A stretch of DNA of 64,000 bases from Locusta migratoria (Eukaryota > Arthropoda > Insecta > Orthoptera > Acrididae), in NCBI GenBank assembly GCA_026315105.1, contig CM048750.1, forward strand, positions 161,786,549 to 161,850,548, given 5' to 3'. The notes under the pieces are model-generated. The model did no database searches. It had not been told where the DNA came from and worked only from the letters and a program-made list of their open reading frames with translations. A program made the position numbers and the translations under genes. Positions 30,087 through 42,488 of the stretch are shown in pieces; position 1 is the first letter of the stretch, and every line of letters begins with the position of its first letter.

Positions 30087-31273
30087 AAGAAAAACTTCGC
30101 ATCTTGAAAGTGACTGCGTTTCAAAATGCAGCCTTACGACCGTACAAGAAATATTTCAAATGCTGGTTTGTTTGAAAGCCAGAAGAAACATAATTAACTG
30201 ATTATGTGTGCAACACAGTAATTAGTTCATTTGGGGATTCAGAAGACAGGATACTTAAAATTACGGCCATGAACTCCGAAACTAAACTGTATATGTGAGA
30301 AATGTGCAATTCTGAGGTTTTTCATCCGTAAACATATACATATAATGCATAGATTACTAACCAGCTTAATGATTTAGCAGTTTTACAGCCTTGTTGGGAA
30401 ACAAATGATGATGAGAATCTCTTTGTTGACACACTGCAATTAGTTTTGGTATTTCGTTGCTGAATGCCGTTTATGACACTTTTCGGAGGAGAAAAATAGA
30501 GCTGAAGCCACACACATCACTAGTACAACGATATCTCACTTATCCACTTTGCTTGCTGTAGATCAGGAGACGAGAATGGCGCCACCGAGCTAAAATGAGA
30601 GCACTGGTTCAGTTGTCTGACATTTGTTGGCAGTTATAGAGACAGTCCCGACATAAAACACAAAATTGTTTGCACTTTAAACAGTGGTCGACCTTCCTGC
30701 GGTCGAAAATTTAATTCAGGATAACAGAGTCATATTAATTCAATGACTAAACTCATATCCTCAAGAATATTGGAAAATATCTCGAATGCTGGAAATGAGG
30801 AAACGATCAGAGTTGTCTAGCGTCGTAAACGATACTCCCAAACAATAGCAAGAACTTCTTGGGCATCCCACAATATCCTCATTCCTACAAACAGCATGCT
30901 AACTGGCATTTAGCCATGCTGCTCTACCAAAGCCCATTATAAGTAAGCCTTCAGTCCGAAATCAGACAACAGCATTGAAAAATACTGATGAATAGACGAC
31001 TTACCCTCATCAACGTCCGGGGAAAGTTTCTTTTAACAAAACAAAGAAAGTGCAAAACGACTACTTTCTCCAAAATTCCAAAGGACTGTTGTCAGTCTTG
31101 TCATACGCGGCTCACATTCCAGGAATATCACAAAAATGAGCATCTGGCGTTTACCGTCCTAGAGCAGCTATTATGAAAGTTTTTACCGATAATCATAAAA
31201 CTCACCAGACGGCTTTTGCTGCAGAATATAGCGACTTCTATTAGAATCCCGTAACCTTTCCCGACTAGAAACT

Positions 31274-31274
<1 letters not shown>

Positions 31275-31315
<41 letters not shown>
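31275..31315. repeat. Poly-T tract
   Basis: 41 consecutive T. On the minus strand this is a poly-A; no retroposed sequence with a recognisable body or target duplication is evident next to it. Confidence 0.95.
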
Positions 31316-32674
31316 CGTGTAGTGATGCCCCTGTTTAGGTGAATTATAATGTTACTGTTTAATGTTGCTTCAGAAGAACTTTTTCCCTTAAATATTTTTT
31401 TCTTTGCAGGTGATTCAAAGTAATTGTAATAATTAGTTTCCCTTCAAATTAATCCATTTATTCGATCTACTATTTGTAAAGTAATTGCAACCGCGAAAAG
31501 TGAAATTGTACTATAAACCAAACAGTTTGGTTACTTTAGGTTTATCGTCCATGGGCAGAACGCTTCCGTCTGAAATATCTCCACGAAAGGCAGAGAAGCG
31601 GACGGTTCTCTGTCATAGTAGAGTTCGGCTCGGGTAGCCGGTCCTCTGTGGAGAAGAGATTAATTGTATGTTGAAGAAAGAAGTCATATCTAAGAAACCT
31701 GCCTATTAATTTCATTTTATTCCTGTATTTAAATTTTTCAGGCTTATATTCTCACAAAATAATGAGAGATCTTTTTCTCTGCAAGTAGCTACCTTTGGTC
31801 GTTTCCGACCGCATTACATTTTCCGTTGTCTTTAGATGGATTATACTTTGTCTCTGCCGGTCCCAGATCTCACGCCGAAAGAAAAATGTCCTCCACATCA
31901 TTCATTTCGCAGGAGGCGATCGTATATTTACCATTGGTATATTTACTTGTACGAATATTGTTCGCAACCGTAAATAGTTTGCTCTTGCTGTTCGTCTCCT
32001 TAATTTTCCCTATAACTCTCCTCGTGAAGTGGATGAACTGCTGTGCTTTATTATTATTAGTACCATTAGTGTTTATTTCAAGTTGAGCTTTGATTTTGTA
32101 TTTTTTTATGACCGTTACATTTGTTTGTTCAGTATGTTTCACAGTATTGAAGCTCAACAAGTTCTCATATCCATTAACATAAGCTTGTTAGAACTAATGT
32201 ATAACGATCATTTTTGTCTTGTTCCATCCGTAAAACTTCCTCGCAAAATATGGAACACTTATTTTAACACCCTTCATTTGAAACCGATATGTAGGCAGAG
32301 GAAATTCACGACTTACTCATTTATTAACTTCATTGATAATGATAATTTAGATCAGATTTATTTACAAATTTTTTACTCAGACCATTTAATTTTTTTAATA
32401 GCGGTAAAATTACAGTCCTCTGCATTCTACGGCATCTGTTCTAAAGGAATGAATAAGAGATACGTCAATACGTTTATTTACCATCTTTTAACAAGCAACT
32501 GCTTTCTATACTACTGATTTAAACCATGGCACATTTCATCGATCAATTTTAATTTTAATCGTTGTAACGTATTTATTAGGTTGCTTTATTGTCTGTTGTG
32601 TGTTTGTTACAAATTTTACAATTGATTTTATACTAACGATAGGCCAGAAACTCAATTGACGTAGATCAGAACCG

Positions 32675-32912
32675 TGTGTCAATGCAATATTCACTCGCAT
32701 TCGTTTTTACGTGTTGGTGTACTGGTAACACACTGGATTCATATTCGCTGCACGGCGCTTCGAACTGGCCTTCGGCCATTTGGATTTGAATTTTCCATGA
32801 TTTTGCTAAATAAGTCTAGGCAAATGCCGGAATGGTCCCTGCGGCAGGGTACGGCGGATTTCCTTCCACATCCTTATAATAACAAACCTTAACCTTCCTT
32901 CTTTCTTTCGTG
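32675..32912 (+). mobile_element. Delta SINE, diverged
   Basis: TGTTGGTGTACTGGTAACAC (A-box region), a degenerate B-box near CACGGCGCTTCGAACTGGCC, then TTCCATGATTTTGCTAAATA and GGCAAATGCCGGAATGGTCC, ending in CCTTCCTTC. The same body occurs at 53138-53385 and, inverted, at 39055-39290. Typical of tRNA-derived insect SINEs. Strongly mutated; no clear target duplication. Confidence 0.7.
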
Positions 32913-33940
32913 TCTCGTGTGAAATACGTTGTTTATGTTTCCGTGTGTTGGTACAAATTTTGCAGTTCATTTCAAACCAAGTTCCCACTGAACAAGAGAC
33001 CTTAAACTTTCAACTTAACTTAGAACTGGATGACACTGCTACATTAACGCCATTTCTTAATTGGTGTGTGTGGTGGAGGGCACTTTTTATACAACTGCTG
33101 TTTCCTCCTGTTTCTCTTCCAGTCGTGAATTGTTCGCCGTTAAAACAATGTCTGGTAAGACTTAATGTGAGTTCATATCGTCTTATCTTTTACCTTCGCG
33201 ATCTTTCCGTGACTAATACGTAAGGGGGGTCAGGTGAAATAGAAATAAAACAAATTTATCGAATGTCTCTGTTGTATTCTCATGAAAACGTTTGAAATTG
33301 AATGCAAAATTTCACACATACAAAATTTGAAAAGTGTAAAACAATCATTTAAATGAAAAATGCATGTAAAATGATTTTAAAATAGACTAAGTCGTATAAA
33401 GTAACTTTTGTCCATTCGAAAATTGCTATCGCGTTAAAGATAGTTACAAAAATAATTTCGAATTTTTAATAGCTATGTCAGTCATCATAGTAACACTGGA
33501 ACGTAAAGTGTTCTTGCTTCATGAGTAATGCTAGCAGTAGCGGTTATTCGCCATCGACTTGCAGGGTAATTTATTTCACTAACTTTCTGAAGTCGATAAG
33601 AGGTATGATGCGGCGGCGGCAGCCACGGTCGTTTTGGTAAATGCGGCACAACGAGCGAGCGAAGGCGCGCACATTTGGAAACGGAGAAGGCGGAGCGCGC
33701 CTGCTGGAGGGAAAGGATAGTTGTCGTTCTGAATACACGAAGCCATCAAACGGATTCTAACAGATGTTCGGTAGACCTCCCCGAACTTTCGCGTTGTGAC
33801 TGTAACATCAGAAATAAATGAAATTCACGAATTGTATTGAATGGTTAGTAAATTAATGTCGTCCGCTATCTGCCGACGATACCGATCGAATTATAATCTA
33901 TCGACGTGAGATACATGGCACCTAAAAGTCACCATGAAGT

Positions 33941-34279
33941 TTGACCTCTGAAACCTATCACCGCGCTGTAGTGAGCAAATTGCAACCAAAACTATGTCTG
34001 CAACGCATCCGGCCATCAGACTACGTAACATTTTATGAAATCAACGAGGCAGGCAACAGTAAGACAGATTCGGAATATATCGAGCATCTCATCAAGGAAC
34101 GTGCTAAAAATTTTGATTCAAATGGAACGCTATTTAACGTAGCAAGATGTTCTATCAATAACAGGTCGCTTGTAATTTCCATATTGACCTGGAGACATTT
34201 TATTTTATCAGGAAGCAAAATCAAAGGAAACTGGTCAGAATTTGAGTATTTTCAAAGACTTTTCTGCGACAAATTGTGA
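33941..34279 (+). CDS. Hypothetical open frame in the long-TIR element
   Basis: The frame opens with TTG rather than ATG and runs 112 codons, with a mixed, protein-like composition (SKLQPKLCLQRIRPSDYVTF; DSEYIEHLIKERAKNF). I do not recognise it. It lies just downstream of a GC-rich block (33600-33720) within the central part of the element. It could be an exon-like remnant of an element protein or chance; no splice or start evidence favours it strongly. Confidence 0.2.
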   Translation: MTSETYHRAVVSKLQPKLCLQRIRPSDYVTFYEINEAGNSKTDSEYIEHLIKERAKNFDSNGTLFNVARCSINNRSLVISILTWRHFILSGSKIKGNWSEFEYFQRLFCDKL

Positions 34280-34911
34280 GTCGCTTTGCTATTTAATGGA
34301 GTAAAGTACACATAACGATAAGGCCTACATAGGATACAACCATAAACCCAGAAACAAAACTGGAAAAACCCTCAATGAGGTATTCATTGATATTTTCTTT
34401 ACTCTTTTAAAATAGCTGGCCACATGGCACATTTGGAGGGCACAGTGTCTCGAGCATGAGTGGAATTACGCTTCCTAACATGCAGGACGCCAGCTACATA
34501 AACTCGTTCATCTGGCCACTAATATAATCAAAATTTTCCAACGTCGTAACTAGAGTCTATTGTTTCGCAAATTTGACATCATGTAGATGTGAGTCCGATT
34601 TGTAATTCTGCAAACAGTTGACTTTTTCTTGTCACTTCCATTAAAAATTTTGAAAAATTAATATCAGAATATGCACATTGTAGTAGTTAGCTGAATTGTG
34701 TTCAAGAAGATCGTTTCATACATTAACTACTCCTACTCTCTTTCACGTTGCGAGCAATCTTCCTCAGCTGTGAGTAAATCAATGACGTAAGGTTTACAGC
34801 AGTAATGTCCAGCTGTATAATAGTCACTTTCTAAACACCTACCCTCATTTCGAAATCGGGTCAGTTTTGTTGCAAAAGCTGGATCTTATCAATTCGTCTC
34901 GTTATGTCTTT

Positions 34912-35110
34912 CAAATGTTCAAATGTTTGTCAAGCTCAAGGGACTTAACTGCTGGGTCATCAGTCCCTAAACGTACAAACTACATGTGAACCACCTTATA
35001 CTAAAGACGACACAAACTGCCATGCCCGAGAGGGGATTCGAATCCCCGACGGGGAACGGCCTCTCGCATCGTAGCATAGCGCCTCGATGCGCTCGGCCGC
35101 TCCGCAGCGG
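34912..35110 (-). mobile_element. Alpha SINE (head 3) in the long-TIR element
   Basis: Minus strand: CCGCTGCGGAGCGGCCGAGC head, B-box GGATTCGAATCC, body to AACATTTGAACATTTG. A 12-bp target duplication with one mismatch (CGTTATGTCTTT at 34900-34911; CGTTACGTCTTT at 35111-35122). Same head type as 12808 and 63772. Confidence 0.9.
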
Positions 35111-36100
35111 CGTTACGTCTTTAAATTATCCGCTTACTGACAACAAAACCATTCGTGCCAACTGTCTCCTGGCAACCTCATAGTAGATGCCATAGCCACC
35201 TACTTCAAGAATATCAAGTGACATCACAAACAAAACGAAATAACATTTTCTTAAATGAATTTATCAGTTGTTCTAAAATGATGGTAAACTTTTCAATATT
35301 GATAAAACAACTTATTTGTAAATTACTTCAAATATTGTCATCCCATAAAGTGAATAATAAATTCTGAAGCCGCGTCAGCTGTCCTTGCTTTACAGGTCCA
35401 TGACGGTTTTCATGTTTTTAAAGACCCATCCTCAGGTGTTAAATTTTTTTCATATGAAAATTTATTACAGAGATCCAACGTTCTAATCGCTTTCATCTGT
35501 CATGGAAATAAAATTTCATTAAATAGGCCCGGATATATGGAACGAGTCCAACAGAAATTATTACTGTCATTCGCTATAAAAATCAAGGACGATAAAAATT
35601 AGGACAAACAGTCGCGTAATTTTGATTACTGTATTGTCCATGAAACCAGTAGATTGCCGACGAAGTGAAGGTGTACAAACTAAAGATGACTGTCTAAAGA
35701 ACCGAAATACTGGTAGAAACGGGTTTGTATTTTGTTCGTCTTTGCATCACGTATTGCGGCAAAGTAAAAAACTTACGAATATGCACAACCACCCACTTTC
35801 TTTCTTTTTTTTTTTTTAGCTTCAAGATGACTAAATTCAATACATGTTTGCCTAAACATGATTTGTTTATTCCACTGCATCGATGCTTCGGGTATATTTC
35901 CATAATAGCTGCTCATTTAGGTAATATTCCTCGAATGTGAGACGCACATGATAAGACTCAACGTAGATACAGTCCGTTTTCGAACAACAGTGCCTAGTAT
36001 CATTGCAGAAAATGATCGTTCGCACAAGTTTTTCGTTTTGTTATAAAAAGTTCTCACTGAAAGTTGGTGAGGGTAAGTGTTTGATACCTTATTGTATAGT

Positions 36101-38123
36101 GACGGGTGGGGCAACATTCATTTCCAGTAACATTTAATGAGAAAAAAATAGCTTTTGTCGAAATCTAACAAAGCAATTGTTTTAGTCTTTTTTAGGGGGG
36201 GGGGGGGGGCGGTGAAACTGAAATCGTGATGGAAGTATACATATCTTAGTCTTTGACCTGCCGTATGTTGCAAGAACAATATCAGTATGTTTAACTTCGA
36301 TAGTAATTTCACGAAATTATATCATAATGCTGTTAAGCTTCAAAAAATATGAACACTGGTTTCGGCCTCTTTGGACGAATTAAATATCTGCATCCTAAAG
36401 TGTGACGATGGCAACTATCAGGAGATAGCGCCGCGTATTAACCAAAATACGATACTCCCCTCTAGAAGCCCGTATGAGACGAGCGCGATTTCGCGTCGCT
36501 TATCGCTACACAGGTCTTCCTAGTGCAGCTAAGAACTGGCAACATCGTTGCTAATATTTGGCAACACTGTGACAGTGCAGTTACTTCCGCAAGTAGTACC
36601 GAATTGTCTCACTAAGTTCACCTGACATTCCTCTTCTACTTTCATGACTCTGCTGTATAATGCCCATGTGGTATAAGAGATAGAAATTTAACTTTTGCAC
36701 TCAAGGAATGCTGTAATTCGCATAGGAGACTTTCAGGTAACTTTCTAGATACGTTAGAGGCTCAGCATTCAATATGTGAGAGACTGAGGGCACCAGTCGT
36801 CAGCGAGTGGTTGGCTGTGTGGTTCTGCTTGTGTCTCGCAATGCAACTGTGGTCTGAGTCGGCAGTTCTAATCCTGGTTGGAGACCGTGCGTTTGGCGGT
36901 GGTATTTCGTTTTACTTTGTTTTATTTTACTTTATACGCTGCGGATTGCAAGGAGAAACTCTTTAATGGAATCAGAAGAAAAGCTTGATACAATAAGGCT
37001 TTCAGAAAGGTCTACTCAAAATTACGGAAATTGTATTAGATGTCTTCTTTGCTTCACCATGCAAACGCCTTTGAAGGAATTCGAATTGACTTTTATCGAT
37101 ACGAATTTTTACTATTTCCTTAGGACCCACATGCTAGGGGATGCTTACAGAGGAAGTGAACATAATGATTAATATAGTTCGTTCATACAAAATATCTGCA
37201 GTAGAAATTAGACATGAAGACACAAACTTTGCAGTGTGCCTGTGTTGCTTTAGAACGTGCGCTGAAACGTATTCACATAATTTAGCTCATACATTTACCA
37301 TAAGGAATCAAACAACGACACTAAACATTGTAGTGCAGTTATCCACTGTGTCTCGATGAAAACGTATGAAGTGATGACAATGACATATTACATGAAGGGC
37401 TTTCCTGAAAGGAAAAGGATCGAGATTTAAACCACAAATAAGTATTAACCATCGTAGAGTGCAATTTAATTGGATAAATGACTATGACAATGTTTTGACT
37501 CTCTAATGTATTATGTATTAGTGTAATAATATGCTCATCATTGAAAATGGGTGGTCTGCTCCGTTGATATCGTGTCTGAAATACACATCGCAACCTGCAA
37601 CATTACAGCATTTTAAGAGATGCAGGGCGATGAGCGGCAGCAGGCGCTGTGGGCAGAGGGCGAGGCAGCGCTGTGTAGCGCCGCCACCGCTGCTGCCGGC
37701 GAGGTGTATGGGCCGCGGAGAGCTCTGCCAAGTGCTGCGGCAATGTTATTGGGCCGAAATGTTATTAACAGCGTATCAAAAGTGAAATACGTTATGCATA
37801 TGCTCCCCTTACACATGTGGCATCAGCACGCACGAGGGACGAGAAATTAAAAATTTTGTCAACAGTCAGTTTCGATCACTAGTACCTTCACAGGCAAGTC
37901 GCGCACTTTACCGCGAGACCACGAATGTAGCTGACCGAGTCTTTTGCTAACAGCACACAAGTAGTACTGTATGAACTACCGCAGTCTACAGTGTTGCCAG
38001 ATTGTGCAGATAGCCGGACTTAGAGCGAATCAGCGCGGCCACTTTTATTGTCCCATGTCGCGATCGGCTCGGACTTAGGCTCAGCGGCGGCCGGCCGGCG
38101 GCCAGGTTTTTTGTCAAAGAGTG
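36101..38123 (-). repeat. Right long terminal inverted repeat
   Basis: About 2023 bp, the reverse complement of 28062-30086 with few differences in the outer 1.8 kb (for example one base in the tRNA-like stretch near 36858). The inner end carries a 15-base G run (36196-36210) opposite a shorter C run in the left arm. It ends TTTGTCAAAGAGTG next to TA. Confidence 0.88.
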
Positions 38124-38228
38124 TACTTTTACTTAGTAGTGAAATCTCACTACATAAATACTAAACAGCACTAATCGCGCTCAAATCAGAAATATAAAGT
38201 AACGGCGCTTGGTCTTCTGTTGCATAAC

Positions 38229-38451
38229 ACGGCCCAATTGTTGTTGTTGTTGTTGTGGTCCGCAGACTGATTTGATGCATCTTTCCACACTACCCTGTCC
38301 TGTGCAAGCCTCTTCATCTGAGAAACACGTTCGGAAACCTACATCCTTTTGAAATGCGTACTGTATTCGTCTCTCGGTACCCCTTAACGATTTTTACCTC
38401 CACACTTCCTTCTACTGCTAAGTAGACAATTCCTTGATATCTTAGAATGTG
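38229..38451 (-). repeat. LINE L1 3' end, minus strand
   Basis: TTGTTGTTGTTGTTGTGGTC then GACTGATTTGATGCAT, ATCCTGTGCAAGC-like and CCTTAACGATTTTTACCTCC correspond, inverted, to the 3' ends of the L1 copies at 12706-13392 and 20200-20402 (same GTGGTC/GACC tail logic and REGK-like text). A 5'-truncated insertion with a (CAA)n tail. It is cut on its right by an alpha SINE at 38452. Confidence 0.75.
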
Positions 38452-38930
38452 AGCCGACCTGACTGCGGCGCGCCAGTCACGGTCTCCACGGCAACTACGA
38501 TCGGGGATTCCAATCCCCCCTCTGGCAAGGATATTTGTGCCGTCCTTAGTATTAGCTTTCATAAGTAGTCTGTAAGGCCGGCCGCGGTGGCCGAGGGGAC
38601 TTAGGCGCTCCAGTCACGGTCTGCACGGCCACTACTGTCGGGGGTTCGAATCCTCCCTTGGGCATGGATATTTGTGCCGTCCTTAGTATTAGCTAGTTTG
38701 TAAGTCGTTTGTAAGTTTAGGGACTGATGACCCCGTAGTGAAGTCCCATAAGCTATACAAACATTTGAACATTTTGATGACCACGCAGTCTAGTCCCCTC
38801 TAAGCAACAACAACAACAACTAAAGACGGCACAAACATCCATGCCCGAGGGAGGATTCGAACCCGCGACCGTAGCGGCCGTGCAGACTGTGACTGGCGCA
38901 TCGCAGACCGCTCGGCCACTACGGCCGGCT
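38452..38930. mobile_element. Cluster of alpha SINEs, both orientations
   Basis: 38452-38574: head 1 and start of the body (plus), diverged. 38575-38776: a fuller head-1 copy (plus), inserted after GTAGTCTGTAAG of the first. 38777-38803: GATGACCACGCAGTCTAGTC, the rest of a body. 38804-38820: a CAACAACAAC run. 38821-38930: an inverted head (minus) with B-box GGATTCGAACCC-like text, lacking a body. The pieces show successive insertions. Confidence 0.8.
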
Positions 38931-39054
38931 GCTGTGCTATACCGTATTGCTTGCAGCCAGGCACTGCTTATACGGCCTTTGTTGACGGCGTCAAGCTGCG
39001 AGGCGTCTTACCCAGATGAGTAGCGGACGGCAGCCCGCCGCAGTCGTAATTGGT

Positions 39055-39290
39055 AGTAAGAAGGAAGCTTAGGGTTTAACGTCCCATACACAGCGTGGTC
39101 ATTAGAGATGGGGCTCACGCTCGGATTTCGGGTAAGGATAGGGAAGGAAATCGGCCGTGCCCTTTCAAAGGAACCATCCCGACATTTGCGTGAGGAAATC
39201 TGGATGGCCGGAGGTGGATTTGAACCACCGTCCTCCCGAATGCAAGTTCAGTGTGTTCCCACTGCACCACCGCACTCGGTCGAACGCGGT
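39055..39290 (-). mobile_element. Delta SINE
   Basis: Minus strand: CCGAGTGCGGTGGTGCAGTG (A-box), GGTGGTTCAAATCCACC (B-box), CATCCAGATTTCCTCACGCA, GGGATGGTTCCTTTGAAAGG and a tail GACGTTAAACCCTAAGC. Best-preserved delta copy in the window; the other copies are 53138 (plus) and 32675 (plus). Confidence 0.85.
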
Positions 39291-39299
39291 TACGCAGCG

Positions 39300-40505
39300 C
39301 GAGCTCACAAATTTATTTATTTAATTATTTTTTCCATGTTGAATATAGGGGACTCCATAACTTCAAACGGAAATCAACATGTAATAAGAAGTTCAAGGCT
39401 ATATACGTTTAACCCTTATGAAAGACGCATTTATTAAAAAAAAAATGAAAACTAGTTTTATAACAATAAAATAATTGTTGACATGTTATTGTTATGTACC
39501 AACATAAAGTTTAGATATTCTGAAATCCGGAATGAGGTTTTTGAGTTACACAGCACATAAAGTGTCGCGTTCGGAAAATAACGCTAACATCACCTAATTG
39601 TAACTCGAAAAATAGTAATCATTTAAGGGATAACTTCATGAAGTTGTTTTCCTTTACATGTAGCAATTATTAACTATTTAAAATAATACTAGGTCAATAT
39701 TCTCATTTTTTCGTCTTATTTCAAATGGAATAACTCATACTCAGCATGAAGCACCTCCAGAATACGCACAAAACGATCCAGAACCATCGTCTCCTGCCAT
39801 GTAAACAGACATACGACATTTGAGCTGGGCGCAAAAGCACTTGAAGGACTTTATTTATTCATTTTTCACTCAACTGTTGGCTCTACAGTAATGCGTGCTA
39901 CACCTGCTGGAGGAAATTTTTACAGTTGGTGTAAGTAGTCTTGTGAAACTGAACGAAGAGGTTTGCACCAATAGTTTGCCAAATAGAGAGGGAAACACTC
40001 TTCGGAACACCGAAAAGATATTGTGAAGAAAGCTAAAATTCATAGTGAGAAAATTTCCTAAGAATGGGGCCGGGGGAAAACAGCTAGTGAGAAAGAGGGT
40101 ATTTTAGTGTTACTGTAGAAGTCAACATCTCTTGCTTTAAAACATATTTGCATATGAAATACAACAATGACGAGCATATTTACCTGCAACAATTGCCGAA
40201 GCTAGTGACGTAAATCTTCTCTCAAAAACTGCAAGGCATGCGAGTATGAAAATATTTTAGCTACATTATTCTGGCTGGAAACAATATAAGGTACTGGTAT
40301 GTAGTAAAAGATTTCATATTTACACACTAAATGGTAAGTTTTGTGCAGCGAAAAGTTGAAGGGGGAAGTCTAAGAATTTTGAATCTATGCCATCACAAGA
40401 AATTGTCAAAAGCACAGATCACGTTATATCATCCCACAACAAAGAAATACGAGGGTTGGGCCAAAAGTCATGGCAACTACTATTTTCTTGCAGCTACCAG
40501 TCCGG
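39300..40505. other. Unassigned AT-rich sequence
   Basis: No recognisable gene. A short segment near 40450-40480 (GAGGGTTGGGCCAAAAGTCA) resembles the end of some mariner-type elements, but no partner end was found. Confidence 0.3.
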
Positions 40506-40518
40506 TTGGAAAATGTGA

Positions 40519-40719
40519 GCCGGCCGCGGTGGCCGAGGGGACTGAGGCGCTTCAGTCACGGTCTGCACGGCCACTACGGTCGGGGGTTCGAATCCCCCCT
40601 CGGGCATGGATATTTGTGCCGTCCTAGTTCGTAAGTAGTTCATAAGTAGTTTGTAAGTTTAGGGACTGATGACCCCGTAGTTAAGTCCCATAAGACTTAC
40701 AAACATTTGAACATTTGAT
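40519..40719 (+). mobile_element. Alpha SINE (head 1)
   Basis: Full length and close to consensus. Perfect 13-bp target duplication TTGGAAAATGTGA (40506-40518 and 40720-40732). Confidence 0.95.
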
Positions 40720-40732
40720 TTGGAAAATGTGA

Positions 40733-41387
40733 CATATACAGACGAGAGGACAAGGTGTTAAGTGGATGTGTCGATAATGAATAGCGCTGAAATATCGTAA
40801 CACACTAATTTATTACCTGGTGTACTGCAAATCTGCAAGAAACACAGGTAGCCCTACTGCACTGTGAACACTGAATACCATTTTGTTTACGATTCCCCTT
40901 CTGCAAACTGTATTAACTTGCAAAACCAATTAAACATGTTGCACTGCGGTTCTCCAACAAACATAAGGGCTGTTGCAGTTTTTTAAATATTCAACGTTAA
41001 TTTTTTTTTAAATTCTACAAAAACCTAAACCTACGGCTTAAAAAGATTTTACAATACAAACGACGAATCATATAGATGTCAGATATTAACAATAAGCTTG
41101 TTGAGTGCAACTGATTTTCAATTTAAGTTTGATTTTATTCTAACAATCCATGTGGTAATTACAGTGTTATTCTGATTTTTCATAAAATTAGTTCAATGAA
41201 TCAGCGATTTATTTATATCTTCGTCAATATTAAGTTTTTGTTGACAGCAGTTCAAACTCTGTGGCTGCTGTGTGTAAAATAACATTTCGTTGAGGGACAA
41301 TTACGCTATTATTCCATTATAATTTACAAACGAACAGTTATTGGCTTTACACCAATGCTGATTTATTTAGTTTCGCGCTTAATTTTG
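40733..41387. other. Unassigned AT-rich sequence
   Basis: Nothing recognisable on either strand. Confidence 0.3.
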
Positions 41388-41397
41388 TAATTCAAGA

Positions 41398-41596
41398 GCC
41401 GGGCGCGGTGGCCGAGGGGACTGAGGCGCTCCAGTCACGGTCTGCACGGCCACAACGGTCGGGGGTTCGAATCCCCCCTCGGGCATGGATATTTGTGCCG
41501 TCCTTAGTCTTAGCTAGTTCATAAGTAGTTTGTAAGTTCAGGGACTGATGACCCCGTAGTTAAGTCCCATACGTTCTACAAACATTTGAACATTTC
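41398..41596 (+). mobile_element. Alpha SINE (head 1)
   Basis: Full length. Perfect 10-bp target duplication TAATTCAAGA (41388-41397 and 41597-41606). Confidence 0.95.
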
Positions 41597-41606
41597 TAAT
41601 TCAAGA

Positions 41607-42478
41607 AGTGGATCAGGCTGTTTCAGTTCTGGTCCATTACTGAGTTGTCCTTCTTTGTAACCAAATATTCCAATAATCTGGGAGTACGACGAGGAGTCTC
41701 CAGTTGGAAATAAAAGGAACAGGATTTGCAGTTAAATCATTCACCTTACCCTCAATGGAAACGTCCAAAAAGAAACTTTGGTCAGACGGCTCCGACTCCT
41801 CTGTAGGTGTCGCAGACACCACGGCACTTAAACAGGTGTCTGCAGATACGCGTACAGGGAAACTAGTGGACAGGGAGATTTGCCGTCATGTAAGGTTGCA
41901 TAACAATAAGCAGCACGATAGAGGGAGCGAGTTGTCTTCATTGGAAGAAATACAGAAGTGACTTTAGTAGAGAGAGTCGCATGTCTGTGGGGAGGGGGGT
42001 TTAGAAGTCTCAGTATACCTGAACCCTGACTATGACTATGGATACCTAATATCAAGTGTAATTCTCGTTTATTCCCGCTCTATTGCACTAAATGTATCCA
42101 AACGCCTTACGGGTGTGTTTTATGACTAACTGACTACATTAACAGGTAGGACACGTCGTAAACAACCCGGTGCTGTGTGTGGTTGTGCAGCAGATAAAGT
42201 TTGCAGACATGAATGTAATACGTTCTTACGTCAGGTTTGTGTTGGAGCAAAGTAGTGAAGAAAGTTCTTTTTATTATTCGTCACAGTAGCGCAATGTTTT
42301 CTTTCTTCTTCGAGAACTTATATGTTCTAAAATACTATGTTCGCTGGTTCGAGAGCTAGATTGGGTGACAGAACAAGGATTCAGAAATCTTACATGAAGC
42401 GGAAATGCTTAAAAATATGCCATACCGGAGAACAGTGCTAGTGGCAGTCGAAGGTAAATAGCTTAAATCGAAAGGGAC
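41607..42478. other. Unassigned sequence
   Basis: An open frame on the minus strand (41637-41822) contains SQSFFLDVSIEGK-like text that looks protein-like but is unknown to me. No other signal. Confidence 0.3.
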
Positions 42479-42488
42479 AAATGTGTCA

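Larger units (their letters stand above)
30087..36100. other. Central unique part of the long-TIR element
   Basis: AT-rich, 6.0 kb. Longest open frame is 32029-32517 (162 codons, plus), Leu/Ile/Phe-rich with no motif; its hydrophobic AT-driven composition suggests chance. A 112-codon frame lies at 33941-34279. A short GC-rich block lies at 33600-33720. I see no DDE, RT, integrase, polymerase or YR-recombinase motif on either strand, so if mobile the element depends on enzymes from elsewhere or encodes an unrecognised protein. Confidence 0.5.
28062..38123. mobile_element. 10-kb element with about 2-kb terminal inverted repeats
   Basis: Two inverted copies, 28062-30086 and 36101-38123, bracket 6.0 kb of unique sequence. 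Homology stops abruptly at both outer edges at CACTCTTTGACAAAAAACC, each flanked by TA (28060-28061 and 38124-38125), so a TA target duplication of an inserted element fits better than a chance inverted duplication. The outer 1.8 kb of the arms is almost identical, including short open frames without change. The centre holds a delta SINE, an alpha SINE with its own duplication, a 41-base poly-T and no recognisable transposase. It may be a non-autonomous Tc1/mariner-like or unclassified long-TIR element; a palindromic duplication is the alternative. Confidence 0.7.

Noticed and set aside
32029..32517. A 162-codon Ile/Leu/Phe-rich frame in the centre of the long-TIR element
   Set aside because: Composition follows the AT richness, no motif or sensible topology is visible, and an overlapping frame of similar quality exists.
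40450..40480. Mariner-like end GAGGGTTGGGCCAAAAGTCA
   Set aside because: No matching inverted end or transposase text was found nearby.
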